Below are positions 46,354-58,499 of a DNA stretch of 64,000 bases, one piece after another. The DNA comes from Pisolithus tinctorius. Taxonomy: Eukaryota > Basidiomycota > Agaricomycetes > Boletales > Pisolithaceae. The position numbers and the translations under genes are program-made. Where the stretch lies: NCBI GenBank assembly GCA_024663395.1, contig JANFAH010000052.1, positions 124,001 through 188,000 of the forward strand. Reading direction: 5' to 3'. The notes under the pieces were generated by a model. The model had not been told where the DNA came from. It saw nothing but the letters and a program-made list of their open reading frames with translations, and searched no databases. How positions within the stretch are numbered: position 1 is the stretch's first letter; each line of letters opens with the position of its first letter.

Positions 46354-46868
46354 ATGTCCTCCACGTCACGACCTATGGAAATAAGGTGCATGCACGCTAA
46401 TAGAACCACCGAAGAACTTGCGGACGCTTGGGCACCCGAACATAACATGCAGGACGCTAGCTCTACCTCAACTTCGCTACGAAGTCGGCGTCATTCCTCT
46501 GCGTCCATGCCAAGTACATACACAATGTAATGCATGTATGTCTTCCTCCCATACAAAATATGCTTGCTCAATCTGACCCGAGCTACAGCTCGTCGCCTGC
46601 CGCCTTCAAATATCTCAATTTTAACAAGAATATATACGTAGATATTGGGGGACACTACATAAAACAAATGCCTCCCTGTACCGAACTTCTATTATGTAAT
46701 AACGAGCTAGCTTTTGTTCCGTTGAGTCCCCCCCCCAGAGCATTTGTACATCCCCCGTCGCAATCTGCTGCACCGATGCTCCTATCAAATTCAAATGTCG
46801 TTCTGCCATCCCCAACGACCGCCGTCCACACTGCAGCCAACCCCAGCAATTTGGAGGATGGCCCTTAA
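46354..46868 (+). other. Two short ORFs of doubtful coding status
   Basis: 46354-46530 (58 codons, Ser/Thr-rich, MSSTSRPMEIRC...) and 46530-46868 (MHVCLPPIQNML..., Pro/Ser-rich end). They may be 5' exons of the gene at 46916 or spurious. No domain. Confidence 0.2.
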
Positions 46869-46915
46869 AGCCATCCCAAACGCCTCTACATAGCTTTGTG
46901 ATTTCGCTCCCTGCG

Positions 46916-48172
46916 ATGGCCCCAAAGCGCGATGCATCTCAGACTAAAGAAGCATCAGCACCCAAACGAATGCGGACAGTCGCATCGTCACTCAGAACCA
47001 TGACACCTCGCACCAACGATCCCGACATTCCAGAGACAGCCCTGCAGCCATCTGAAACTACAACAACTTCCGAACCACAACCCACCTCTGGCGAACATGA
47101 CGATTCCTCCACCCCATCAACAGACACGTTGCCCAGCACGAGCACTTCCTGCACCACTGACCAGTCAACCGCCCACCAAACTGTATGCTCCGGATTGCAA
47201 AAATCCGCTGGCTCGCCACCCGAAACACATTCAAACGATATTCCGCTCCCACCACCTGCAACCCCTGGAACCGTCGGTGCTGTGGGACCGCCACCGGACT
47301 CAGGGGTTCTTGACCCAGAGCGCGTGGCCACATGCCCTGAGCCATTGCTAAGGTAGGCATCATCGGATACTGGTAACCTTCGAAGACTAACTGCAAGCTA
47401 TGATCCCCTTACCACACCCCAAGGCAGATCGAAATCCTCTCTACGTATTCAAATAGTGAAGCCAACACATTCGCACTTGGACGCATCCCACCCAGCGCAA
47501 CCTGGGGTATCACTGACCCCTACGATGACCGCAGCAAAATACTCTGCAATCCGAATACAAATGAACCCGTCAACATCTGGATTCTCAGTCACATTACCAA
47601 TACATGGTTCATGAAAGATGGCAGCCCCGACAGCCAATGTTCTATCACCATACTTCCTCTATCAACGAAAATCGGACAATACGCCAACGTTTTGCTTTCT
47701 GAATTTTCCAACCCCATGCTACGTACGTTCTGTCACACCTGTAATGCTCAGCCGAACTCAACATCATCATTGGCTTCTACAGCACTAAATGAGTATGACC
47801 ACAGACTTATCCGTGCAGTTCGTTGGCAGAGGCCCAAAGGTGGTGGCGTCGTACGTCCTAAAACTTGCCTCCCAGAAGCCTCGCTCATTATCATCATAGA
47901 GCACTCTTTTCAACTCGATTTTCGACGCTCAACAGATTCTGAAAAGCAAAAGCTCGATGACGAAATTAGACATTTCCCACCTTGAGAAGCGCGCGCTCGT
48001 CTTACTCGAAACCCATTTCAATCGCTATCATCAAAAGGATGAAAATGGCCGATGGACTATTTCTAAAACGCAATTTGAATTACAAGCCGTCTATCTTCTG
48101 CAGGAGCCTTGTCTTCCTGAACCCGAACCGAATGCTGACAGCGGTGTAGAGATTGCTGGGCTTGCGATTTAG
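46916..48172 (+). CDS. Hypothetical protein with Ser/Thr/Pro-rich N-terminus
   Basis: Exon 1 (46916-47355) starts MAPKRDASQTKEA with a basic, nuclear-signal-like KRMR and a long Ser/Thr/Pro linker. It joins across an intron of about 70 bp (GTAGGC...CCAAG, around 47355-47424) to QIEILSTYSNSEANTFALGR, WGITDPYDDRSK, EPVNIWILSHITNTWF and ASLIIIIEHSFQLDF. The frame stops at 47985; an overlapping frame (ISHLEKRALVLLETHF...) runs to 48172, so a short intron or frameshift near 47960-47990 is needed. Family not recognised. Confidence 0.4.
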
Positions 48173-48331
48173 AAACCCGGTCCATTCAGCACGTCATCTC
48201 TTACCCCCCCTCTCCCGTTACGTCGTCATCATCCGCTCTAACTTTTTCACTCTTAGCCCCTCCTTGCTTACCTTACCGGAAACATCTACATCACATCGAC
48301 CTTAACACGTCTGCCTCCTCCACCTCCACCA

Positions 48332-48643
48332 ATGTCAACCGTTCTGGCGTTCTTCCTATCCACAGCCGGATACAGTGGACAACGGCTTGTATGCTTTCGA
48401 CAGCTCAACGATGACATTGAAATTATACACCAAAACAACCTCTTCCCCCAAAACACAACTCCTTTTGAAAGCGACGTCTTTGTCAACCACTTCCACTTCT
48501 GCATCATCTTCGACCGCTACCGCCATCAATATCACCGTTCGCGTGCCTCCTACTTATTTATCCGACTCAGAAACCATGGTCGGGCGATCAACATCTGGCC
48601 AGAGAACGACATGGACGCCATACTGGATGCGCTTATCCTGTAA
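48332..48643 (+). CDS. Small hypothetical ORF (103 codons)
   Basis: MSTVLAFFLSTAGYSG..., with a hydrophobic N-terminus and mixed polar C-terminus (DVFVNHFHFCIIFDRY, NIWPENDMDAILDAL). A competing frame (48375-48671) is Ser/Thr-rich. Neither has known motifs; the first has the more protein-like composition. Confidence 0.2.
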   Translation: MSTVLAFFLSTAGYSGQRLVCFRQLNDDIEIIHQNNLFPQNTTPFESDVFVNHFHFCIIFDRYRHQYHRSRASYLFIRLRNHGRAINIWPENDMDAILDALIL

Positions 48644-48779
48644 TGCCCACTCCCCTACCCGCTTCCCATAAGAGCTGACAAATTCCCAGATTAAACAACC
48701 TGCACCCATGCCTTCCCCCGACCAACAACACCTGTGTGCCGAATTAATAATCCAAATTCCATTTCCTTCTTGACAATTT

Positions 48780-48960
48780 TCACTGTTCGAACCGTAACAA
48801 CATTTTTTGCTTCATAGACGACCAACGTATTGCTTCAGAGACAATCTACCATGACATTGCTTCTTAGATGATCTCACATATTGCTTCATGGACAATCTAC
48901 GGCGAACCTTCTCTAACCTAGAAATCTGGACATTACCTCATAGACAATCCCTAACCACCA
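48780..48960. repeat. Imperfect ~35 bp repeats upstream of the F-box gene
   Basis: Recurring 'attgcttca(t/g)(a/g)gacaatctac' motif about five times between 48808 and 48950. Short and diverged. Confidence 0.4.
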
Positions 48961-48995
48961 TGACGTCATCAATATTCTTAGCCCGGACTATAAAT
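48961..48995 (+). promoter_or_regulatory. CRE/ATF-type palindrome and TATA box of the F-box gene
   Basis: A perfect TGACGTCA (48961-48968), the consensus bZIP CRE site, lies 20 bp before a TATAAAT box (48989-48995), which is about 128 bp before the ATG at 49123. Spacing and match quality are good; use in vivo is inferred. Confidence 0.5.
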
Positions 48996-49122
48996 TGTAT
49001 CAGAACAATGACATTGTTGAATTTGCAATGCCACCCTCGTCCATCACACAATCTAGCCCCCACCCCTAAATTCATTCTCCATAAAAGAGGGAAATCACCG
49101 CAAGCTCGAGGAAACGCACAAC

Positions 49123-50055
49123 ATGACTTCACCCGCCCCTACTATCTCCGAATTCCCTCTTTTCGCAGACACCGACCTGTTACAGCTTGTCTTCGAGCAC
49201 TGTGACATGAAGGACCTCCTCTCGTTTGCTGCCATGTCAACTACGAATGCCGAACGTGTCAGATGGTACTTCAAGCACCAACTCGACGTCGTTTGCTCCC
49301 CTTTCTTCCAAAGCACTAAGCATCTCAAGGACATTTTGTCTGCATGCGATGCGGTTGTCTCGGGATCTGCGGCACTGTGGATGGTGCTCCCAGCCAGCTC
49401 CTGCACTTGGGAATCGTCGGACCTTGACATCTACGTCCCCCGTCACAACCAAGCCCAACTATACAATCTTCTCCGCAAACATAATTACATCATTGTCTGC
49501 AATGGAAGGATCAACGTCCAGAACTACCCCCCTTCCACTATCTACACTGTCACCACTTTCGGGAATGGTCAGAAACTCATCGATGTCGTCGTGTCCAGAA
49601 ACACTTCCGCCCTCTCCCCTATCTTTCAATTCAACTCAACAGCCGTGATGAACTTCTTCACCGCCGACTCCTTGTATTGCACGTACCCTAGCCTCACTCT
49701 GCGTCACCATGCCATGATCAATACCGCGAGCCTGCATCAGCGCTCATTCTCCGCCAGCAGCATCCAAGCACTCCTAAAATACAAATCACACGGGTTTCGC
49801 ATCATCTCCTGCGATGAAACAAACCACCCACCCTTCGCATGCAGGACCAAAATCCGATCCCTCAACGACCGGGGTTGGTTATCTCTCAATTTCGAAACAG
49901 TCCCCTGCCATGGCACAGCCCCTGCAGACACCTTCTACCGACTCGGTATCGTTGACGCCGTATGGACACTCGGAGGAAAAGTCTGTGAATCTACTTCACT
50001 ATGTGTCAAGCCCATCCTCCACATCATCGAGGATTGCTCGTACGTCCCTCGCTAA
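49123..50055 (+). CDS. F-box-like protein with a nucleotidyltransferase-fold domain
   Basis: Single-exon, 310 codons, intact. Residues about 12-50 (LFADTDLLQLVFEHCDMKDLLSFAAMS) read as an F-box-like helix set. From about residue 80: VVSGSAALWMV, then SSDLDIYVP and, about 50 residues on, GQKLIDVVVS. This is the G-S ... D-x-D ... D pattern of minimal nucleotidyltransferases. It ends with a basic/aromatic region. F-box proteins act in SCF ubiquitin ligases; nucleotidyltransferase folds transfer NMP groups. The combination suggests either a real enzyme or a derived binding fold. It lies between the Helitron block and the host meiotic gene. The start ATG follows the TATA box and is the first in frame. 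Confidence 0.6.
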   Translation: MTSPAPTISEFPLFADTDLLQLVFEHCDMKDLLSFAAMSTTNAERVRWYFKHQLDVVCSPFFQSTKHLKDILSACDAVVSGSAALWMVLPASSCTWESSDLDIYVPRHNQAQLYNLLRKHNYIIVCNGRINVQNYPPSTIYTVTTFGNGQKLIDVVVSRNTSALSPIFQFNSTAVMNFFTADSLYCTYPSLTLRHHAMINTASLHQRSFSASSIQALLKYKSHGFRIISCDETNHPPFACRTKIRSLNDRGWLSLNFETVPCHGTAPADTFYRLGIVDAVWTLGGKVCESTSLCVKPILHIIEDCSYVPR

Positions 50056-50571
50056 CCATACCCACAATCTCTAACCACGCAACAGTTATGTCATCTACCA
50101 CCCCATATAGACCCCCCCCGAAAGAAATAAACTTAATCCACGAACATTTGTAAAAATTCAATTATTTGACAAACATTCGCTAGCATAGACTATGGACCTA
50201 TATAATCTGCCTCGTCGGACTACCTACAGTATCTACGTCCAGATTCAAATAGTCAAACATAAGACGCTTCCTCCAGTGGCGTCCAGGGGCGCCCGGAGGG
50301 CTTTGTATTGTACTGTTGTATACATTGCAGAACACATAGTGTCAGGACTACAAGGAAGAGCGGGAGACAAATCTCGGAGTGGTGCGGCGAGAGGATGAGG
50401 GGGAGCGTTGGGGCCAAACTTGCTTGCCGACATCCGATCACTCTAGTCCACTTCAGCACACCGGCAGCTTCCACCAAAGTCAGCATCATTGCACCCGCCA
50501 TTCTATGCACGACGTAGTAGGCGAGGTACACTTGCCAGTGTCCAAGTAACACAACTCTTTTTTTTCTCCAG
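50056..50571. other. Intergenic; overlapping weak ORFs on both strands
   Basis: A minus ORF (50552-50253) with two hydrophobic stretches (GAMMLTLVEAAGVL, LPLFLVVLTLCVLQCI) and a plus ORF overlap here. Neither has a recognisable family or clear exons. Possibly remains of a small membrane protein gene. Confidence 0.2.
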
Positions 50572-51211
50572 AACTATACACTCCTGCAGTATGACCAGGC
50601 CGGGCGTCCCGACTTCCCACCTCTTCTAAGAGTCGTACTTCGACACCCAGAATTCACCCATGAGCAGGCGTTAGAAACACTCGAGCGGGAATGGGAAAAT
50701 CAACAGCAGGCTCGGGCAAGGCTTCAACCAGACCCACTCCAGCTAGCCTTCGACACAGGCAAAATGGTACCAACGATACCGCGGATAAGACCCTCGGAGT
50801 ACATGATCATTTGCCTTGAAGCTTTCAAACATGTTTCCTTACGGTTCTTTACACGGGAGGGACTAAAAGGCGTGGCAGGGCTAGTGGACTCGAAACATGA
50901 CAAGCCCGACAACGATCTCTCCTTCATTGAATTCTTGTTCGCGAAGAACTATTTCCTGGCCCAGCTCAAGTTGACCAAGTGGCCTGCCAGGGTTATAGAT
51001 GCCTTCCATCGATTCTTTTTCTACATAGAAACACACGAGCTACGTCTGGAAGAAGAGTGTGGCAAACGAGTCTTGATACACTGCAAGTCGAGTGAGGGCT
51101 GACTGGCACAACTGCCCGCCTACGGAGCGTTTCGATATCGCAATCATTAATGACTCGCTGATCAATGCGATACCAGATAGCTGGATTTCATGGGCAACAG
51201 ACAAGGAATAA
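50572..51211 (+). pseudogene. Hypothetical gene fragment with one frameshift
   Basis: Starts at an intron acceptor (TTTTTTTCTCCAG ending at 50571) and reads NYTLLQYDQAGRPDFPP, HPEFTHEQALETLEREW, RPSEYMIICLEAF, FFYIETHELRLEEECGKRVL. Near 51093 the frame must shift to continue SRVRADWHNCPPTERFDIAIINDSLINAIPD to a stop near 51211. The upstream exon is not identified. The layout resembles agaric hypothetical proteins that I cannot name functionally. Confidence 0.35.
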
Positions 51212-52101
51212 ACGGTGAGTGCCGTTCACATGTATTCCTAACAACGCTTAACATTAACCTGATCACACGTTACTATCGATGTCCTGCGAACATCATCTTT
51301 GCCTAAACCCACCTGCGTGCTCCCATACTCACATAAAGCAAATGAACCACCAGACTCGAAAGGGTCCCCAGGTCGAACAATACCTCGAGCTTCGGCAGGG
51401 GAAGAACCGGTGAACGCTACTCAATCCAGGTGATATGACGCAAGCGTGGACGCCCATCTCAAGAAGGCTGGAAGATCTCGCGCGTAACCAGACCAAAATA
51501 TCTCAGCGGAGAGGTGCATGATTTGGCACAGGTCATCCGGCGCCCCCGACTTTCACCAGTGTGTGCAGCCCAATCCTAGACTAGTGACACAGCCCGCCTG
51601 GGACACCATATCACTGTGGCGACACACTCCCCGCTATGGTCACATACCTAACTCACTAACTAATAGCTTTCAACGCGCATACCCACCAGCTTACATCCAC
51701 ATTCACTATTCCGAATCACCCGTTTGTTGCTTAGAACCCTGAATCACATAGTCAATAGAGAATTCACCAAGTAATGTTATCTGTGACCTGTTTTATGCAA
51801 TCTACTCGGACGCACCTTAGCCCTCTTTCCATTTTTACCTTTGACCATCGTTAACCTGCTGTCTCGTTCTTGCGTCCACATAGACCCCCTTCAATTGATA
51901 GGATCAAATCAATAAATGTAAAAACCAATCCCTATGTACATAGATGGGGAGCGAAGTACTCCATATGCTTCCGCTACGGACCCGGTGATCGACTGCAATA
52001 CTACGCATTCCATAGATGGTAATAAAGATGGACCCCTATTCGATCTGCGATCGCTCGGCAACACCTAGGGTAAGTAACGACAGCCGTGTCGAGGAAGGGG
52101 T
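51212..52101. other. Intergenic region before the ZIP2-like gene
   Basis: No gene recognised. A possible extra upstream exon starts at ATG 52027 (donor GTAAGT at 52071), but no fitting acceptor was found. Confidence 0.4.
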
Positions 52102-55100
52102 ATGATGGGCCCATACGACGATCCCCACATTCGCGACATACTCCTACCATATGCCTGTGCACACCTCACCACCAACTATGTCGAATACACGGAACAGGGA
52201 GTGGAGAAGGTATGTGTTATCATCGTTCTATACATAAAAACACCCGCTAATACACTGAGGACGCACGCATAGATCCTGCTCGAAACGCTGGCCTCCGTGC
52301 CACTGGCAGACGCCACGTCTTTCTTACTTCCTACAGACCCGTTCGAGGCGCTCGCTAAGTACTTGGACTCGCTCAACCTTACACCATATCAAGAACGATG
52401 GTCTGCCCCACAAGGCACAATTGACCTCATCAGAGATGTCTTTTCGCCACTCACCGAACTCAGATCCAAGAAATCCTGTTTCGAACCACAAAGTGATCCT
52501 TGTAAGTCGGCGGGTACCCACATATAGTCATATACGCATATTACACGAGACACAGACGACAAGCTTTCCGAGTTGTATAGGCCAATGTCGCCCGTGTTAA
52601 CTCAGCTAGCGAGACACAAAACGCCCAAACTCGGTTGTACAGGAGCCCTGGCCTCCATCCCACGGACTAGGTCGTCGTTGCAGGATCATTTGATCCTAAA
52701 ACCCGTCGCCGACGAGGTGATCACAGAGCTTCCTACTCCGGATATAAATGAGGTCTTGTGAGTAAAATGTAGTCGGAGTGGCCTTGTTTACCGACGCATT
52801 GTTGCGTAGGGACGTTCGGTACAAGATGGATGAAGCAACACAGGCGAACGTCTGGTCTTTGTTACAAGCAATATCCAAGCCTCACGAAAACGTATCAGAT
52901 GGACTGCATGTTGCCAACTTCTTGAGGTCCGAGTCACCAACCCGCCACATTTCTCTCTTAGATTCGCCTCCACTCTTTCCGTGCGACAGTGGAACAGACA
53001 ATCAATTAGTACGGAAACACGAAAACATATGTGAGAGGACTCCTGGCCTCAATTGCGCAGCTGACGGCGCCATAGTACCTACACTTGAGCACGCAGTTGA
53101 ACAAGTCATCGAAGAGGAGGAAGGCGGTCTGCATGGACGGCACATGGAGGTGGTGAACGGATGGTGTGCGTCGATGCCAGCGTTGTGTTGCTGTGTACTC
53201 GACATTGGAAAATGACATCTCTTTTGATAGGTGCATACGTTGTTTCTTCGCCACTGTCCTACCGCTCGGATTCACCGTCGGATAACGACGTGGACGAGCT
53301 ATGGGACATGTCACCACCACAATCACCGCCCACCTCGTTGGCTGCTGATAAGATGGGTATGTTACCCATTTTTTCTGCGGCCGGCACGTTGCGACATATC
53401 TGTGACGCTCCCCCCTCTTAGAAGAGATCGAAATACCCAGGACTAGGATGTTTGGCCGCGGAAGCGAAAGCCATAGGAATGTGATGCCTGATGTCGTTGG
53501 AAAGAGGTGCATTCAACTTCCCTCTCGTTGCACAGGGCGCATTTTGTCATGCGTCTCTATATACTTATCTGCTCTGTTGTAGCGCTGGGTCTTTCATCAC
53601 ATCAGTCATCTCACCTACGCCCGTTCCGGTGACCAAGACCTACAGGGTCCCCCCTCTCAGTCCCGCCAATTCGATGCTCGGGCAACCTCCATCAACCACC
53701 GCAGAGCATGATCAAATCGTGGACGTAAAGATACCTCCCGTCATCGACGCAGTTGTAGACGTAGATTCGGAAGCGGATCTCGACGCCACCCTAACGAAGA
53801 TTTGTGCGTCGCCTCGTGACCCAGTGGCTTATATTTTGGAGGAGAGACTGGATGGAAAAGATGTATTGTTGATGGATGGTGAGGTCTTTGGCTACTTGCG
53901 TTCCCGCTGTGATTCCTAACCTTTGCACACACAGTGCCAACTCTCCAGCCACCTACGAAACGTCCAAGAACGCTCTTTCCACAACGGATGGCGAACCTGG
54001 TGGCATCAGAGAGGGGAACTAAAGTAGTCACTGGTGCCATGGAAGAAAAGAGCGCCAGCATGTCGCCATTTTTGGAACCTGTGAAGGGATTAAAGGCCTT
54101 GTCACTTAATCTATCATGGGTGTGCGTTTCCTTTCGATCGATGGTTTCCGCAATTGTGGGTCGTCGCTTTCGCTATTGGCATCGCAAGCGCTTCCTACTA
54201 GTAATTTCTTTCCGATGAATGCGAAATACTGAAAGTTTGATAGGCCGTTTAAGTTCGGACCATCGATCCCTACAGACGAAGAAGTTGCAGGGGTTGATGA
54301 CGTGTTGGATGGGGTCAAGGCCGGTGCAATGGGTACTATCAATGCTTTGGATGTCCAAGAAGACAGGGCGAGCGCAGCCAAAGTTTTACGGGGATTCGAA
54401 GGGTTGGGTGCGAGTCCTACCCCAGTATGCAGACAATCCAAGGACGAGGAAGTGGAGTACGTGCTTGCTCGGTGGGAGAGGGATAAGATTGCAGGGGAAG
54501 GGCGGGATAAAGAGGTTCAGAATGAGAATAGGGAAACAGATGGCAACAGCAACGAAAGGGCGGAGATGAGTTGGTATAACGAGGAGTTCGATGAACCCCA
54601 AGCCGAGGAAGACAGGGATGTGAATCCATGCCTTGACGCAGACCAACGTCCTGAATGTGCGGCGCCTCGAGCCACAAATGCGAATGCGGGTAGTATCAGA
54701 TGCATCGAGAGACCATTCGGTGACGATCCGTCCTACAACGTGGGGTATGGAGATCATTACCGGGGCGAAACAGATGGTGCCAACATGGAAGATATCAATC
54801 GCTTCGGTGGTGTCCACAGAGATAGGACCATGCACGGTACTGGGTTTCACCCGCAGTTCATGTCCCAGTCACCTGCAGGCAGGCCTCATCCAGAAGGACA
54901 GATGGATTCTGTTGGATTCGTCGATCATGTTCCTAAGGATGTCATGCACAGTTTTGTGGAAGCACGACAACATGTTGGTGGTACAAATCCAGAAAATCGA
55001 TCTTCCAAACATACGCCAGAAATCTCTCGCGAAGAAATCAATTCGGCCTGCGCTACAAAACGACGTAAACTTGACCGCCTCGTCCCTACCTCTGCAAGAG

Positions 55101-56044
55101 GCCTCTTCGCGACATTCATCGGACTTCGCAATAAGGGTATCGTGCCCTTACCTGCGTCGTCGCCAGATCGTCCTGAGACACCACACATGCAAGCGCCGCT
55201 AGTCCTCGCAGATTCACCACCGCAAACAACCGCTGACGAGGTCATCGATCAAAACACGGTTACACCCCCACCACACTGGATCGATGCGACGACAGCCCAT
55301 CGATACATGGCATCTTTATCCATGATTCAAAGACGCGCCATCGTTCAGGAATTACAGGGGGACGCGTGTAGAGTGATTCTAGCTGAACGGTATTCCCTCG
55401 GGGGGTGCGATATCATCGTCGATCCGGGCCAGGCAATTATCTTTGCGCCCTTGTTTGCCTTGCCTGCGCAAATCGAGGCACTCACAGAGAGGATATCGAG
55501 TGAGTCATGGCGATACGATGAGATTCTTGTCGTGTTCGAGGCATATCCGAGCGCAAGAAGCTACCGAGCGAATGATAAGAGTGGAGATCGAGGAGGCTTG
55601 GGGCTGAACGCGTATACTCCTCCGATCCTCAAAGCGATTAGAAGGTTGAGAAGGATTGTGAGTATTGCGGAGGGGTGCGGGACGAAGGATAATGGGTGTT
55701 CAGTTATATGGGCATTTGCAAATACCATCGAAGAAGCTGCAAAGGTGGTAAGATGTTTTGGCGAGGAAGCCTGTGCGAGGGCTGAGCAAGGGCGAGCAGG
55801 CGTGCTATGGGGAGACAGGGAGTGGCTGGAAGAAGAGGAAATGGAAGGCGAAGCAGATCTTGCGGGGGTGGATGGTATGAATGCCTTTGCAGCATTTATA
55901 ATGTTGTATGGGAGGACGTTGGAAGATGTGCTTGATATGTCGCCCGAAAGCAGGGCGGAGGAATTTGCGGCGTTGGTAGGGCAGAAGCGTGTGCTACGTG
56001 TGTCTATATTAGTTGCTGTTATTCTGCTAATAGACGTGCGCTAG
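52102..56044 (+). CDS. ZIP2/SHOC1-like meiotic protein (XPF-like ZMM factor), intact 9-exon gene
   Basis: Exons 52102-52209, 52273-52501, 52556-52757, 52810-53165, 53231-53356, 53422-53506, 53583-53878, 53935-54121 and 54244-56044 join in phase to 1,129 residues without a stop; all introns are GT..AG. The long N-terminal half is acidic and low in known motifs. Mid-protein has LSLNLSWVPFKFG then PTDEEV. The C-terminus has ERYSLGGCDIIVDPGQAIIFAPL, a YDEILVVFEAYP block and AYTPPILKAIRRLRR: an XPF-type nuclease fold lacking the catalytic ERKxxxD. A helix-hairpin-helix-like end follows (MNAFAAFIMLYG-RTLEDVLDMSPE). This architecture is that of Zip2/SHOC1, which stabilises crossover intermediates with Spo16. 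Another inactive XPF relative is possible. Confidence 0.6.
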
Positions 56045-56177
56045 GAGAGGCTGAATAGGATGCTTGAACAGCGAATGTTGGAGCTGGGATCTGAGATCTG
56101 AGCCTATGACGCGACATGTCACACTTCGTAATTAGTCGTGTCACGCGTCAGTAGTCACACTCCACCTCATTACTCTC

Positions 56178-58261
56178 ATGGTCGACATAAACCCAAGGCC
56201 GCAGAAAAGACTGCGCACGGACCCAAATCTTGTAGATTCTCCGGAAACAGCGTCAGATCCACACTGTCCATCAGCGTTGTTGTCCTCTGCTTCTGTACCG
56301 CTGTCTCGACCTCCGCCGTCACCTGGGTTGAAGCCTCTTCCACCCCATGTGCTGCTCCTGGCTTTGCCAGCGCTTCTCTTGCATCCCCCGACACACGAAA
56401 AATATCCCTTGTCCCTTTTCTTGTCTCTAAAGTCAACACGGTTGTGTTTGCAACTGCCAGCTCTGGCCCCTGACGTGGAGTGCTATGCGTGGACAGCTCT
56501 CGCAGAGGTGGGTATGCGGGTTATCAGGAGTGGGTTTTGTAAGACAGGTGAACATGATTGGACAATGGGACTCGAAGAAGAAGTGAGTGTGTTTATCTGG
56601 AGAGGATCGTGTCCGCTTCCACCATTCACCATCTCACGAAGGTCGAGAAAGCAATTGGGAAGGGGGTAAGTTCGGATCTCTGTCCCTCTCTTATCACTCT
56701 TACTCGGGTTCCCGAAGCTCTTACTTGCACAGAAGGTATGGAAGATGCGCATATATACGAGTATCTTGTTCATTGCTTCTCCAGCATCCCATTCTTAGAC
56801 ATCTCCGTCACCATCTCTCGCTACTAAACGCCCACTTTGCGTTTTGGCGATCCAATACAAGGTTTGCACGTGCTGTGCTCCGTAGATTGATATCCACCTT
56901 CGTTCCATCGGACCCTCCTACAATCGTATATGCGGCCCATCTCGCCCTCATAACCCAGCTTACATCCTCCCCGCCTGCATCTCCATTTTCTCATGGCATG
57001 GGTGCAGACTCGTCTGTTTCCATCCAGCCACAAACGAATCCTCTGGAAGTACAGGCTGCTCTAACTGCTTTGATAAACCTCTCAGCAATCGCTGCACAGA
57101 ACCAGCATTTCTCGATGTTGAAACTAGTCGCCGTGTTGCGCCTACGGGTATTGGTTGCGGCTGAGGTGTGGGACATGGTAGGAGATGCGCTAGAAGGTGC
57201 CGAGAAACTGTTGTCGTTGGTTTTCGACGATGGCAACAGTACTAAGGAAGGTGGTCAGGAACGTGTGATGAAGAGGGAGGCTTCTGAATTTTTGACGCGT
57301 TCGTACTCGATAACTGCTCAGGAGGTGCACGATAGTGCAGCGTCGCAGTCAAGGCCTCAGACAGAGTCTGACAACAAAACATTGACAGAACAACCACCCG
57401 CAGACGTAAAGGACGCTGAGGAAGATCCCTTGACTGCTGCACTTACCGTTCACACACTTATGCTCGGCATCGTCTACCATACACATGGCGGACGTACGCG
57501 AGCTACTGAACCCTGCCTGGCTGCCCTCCATTCTCTAATGGATAGCAGTGCACCAGTCGGAGGTGTCGGCTCTGACGGTCTCGTGGAGGTTGGTGTTTGG
57601 CCCGTTAACTTCCTAGTATGGCATCTAAATTCGTGGTTGCTGATTACTATAGGTTCCCCTCTCACCGTGCCCTCCGATACACCTCCGAGTCAGCCACCCT
57701 CGAGTCATCTTCCTACTTATGTTCCTCATCTCCGCTGTGGCGAAGCGTGATCCCGTCGGGCGACGTCCAAAGAAGAAAGTGTTTGCCGAGTCTGGCATCG
57801 TTCAATGTAGAGCGGGATGTGATGAAGATGGGGGCAGCGGAATCGAGACAAATGGTAAAGGTCTTTCGTTCTCTGTTCATTTTGAGATGCTCTTGCGCTT
57901 ACGCTATCAAGTCCCGCCTTGGTCTTCACATGGAGATGTGGAGAATATCGATCAGAGTACGCTCAGGATCGAAGCGGATCTGCTGTGCAAACTGGCTGCT
58001 GTAAGGGTGCCCTCGTATCAACTAAACGTGTCCTGTTCTGACGTATACCAGGTATCGATACAACGATGCGAATTCGACGCTGCTGAAAAGGTATGTAACG
58101 CGTTCAAAGTTACTTGATTATTATGCACCTATGTCATCGCAGTATCTCGATACCATCGTAGCCCATACCCGGACACGGATTTTTCTCGGAATATGCACCC
58201 CGCATAATGCTCCACCATGCCCATCTCGCCCACAGAATCGGGGACACTGCCCGAGTTGGTA
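56178..58261 (+). pseudogene. MAU2: MAU2/SCC4 cohesin-loading factor, 5' part only, frameshifted
   Basis: Exons 56178-56582, 56642-56665, 56785-~57590, 57653-~57990, ~58051-58090 and from 58142. Diagnostic blocks: PPHVLLLALPALLL near the start; [26 protein letters not shown] and [95 protein letters not shown]. These match fungal Mau2 (cohesin loading factor family), the TPR partner of Scc2/Nipbl. After HTRTRIF a 1-nt insertion in a T run (near 58183) shifts the frame; the other frame continues YAPRIMLHHAHLAHRIGDTAR. The sequence then meets the repeat-element edge at 58262 and the C-terminal TPR part is missing. Confidence 0.7.
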
Positions 58262-58499
58262 CACTTCAGGTAACCAATTTTCATAAGCATTTAGGCTGAA
58301 GTTTTTCTACAAATCATCCAAGCTAAAAGCCACTCAGACCAGGTCATCCCAGGGACATCTGGCCATGTCCCAGGGCTATTTGCAGTGTGCAGGACCTGGG
58401 ATGTCCCATAATCCCAGTGCTTTGGTAATATATTTTGGGCTGTCCCATGGCTGCCTTAGGTGTCAGGGGTCCTCAGCTGCAAAAGTTCAGCTCATATTC

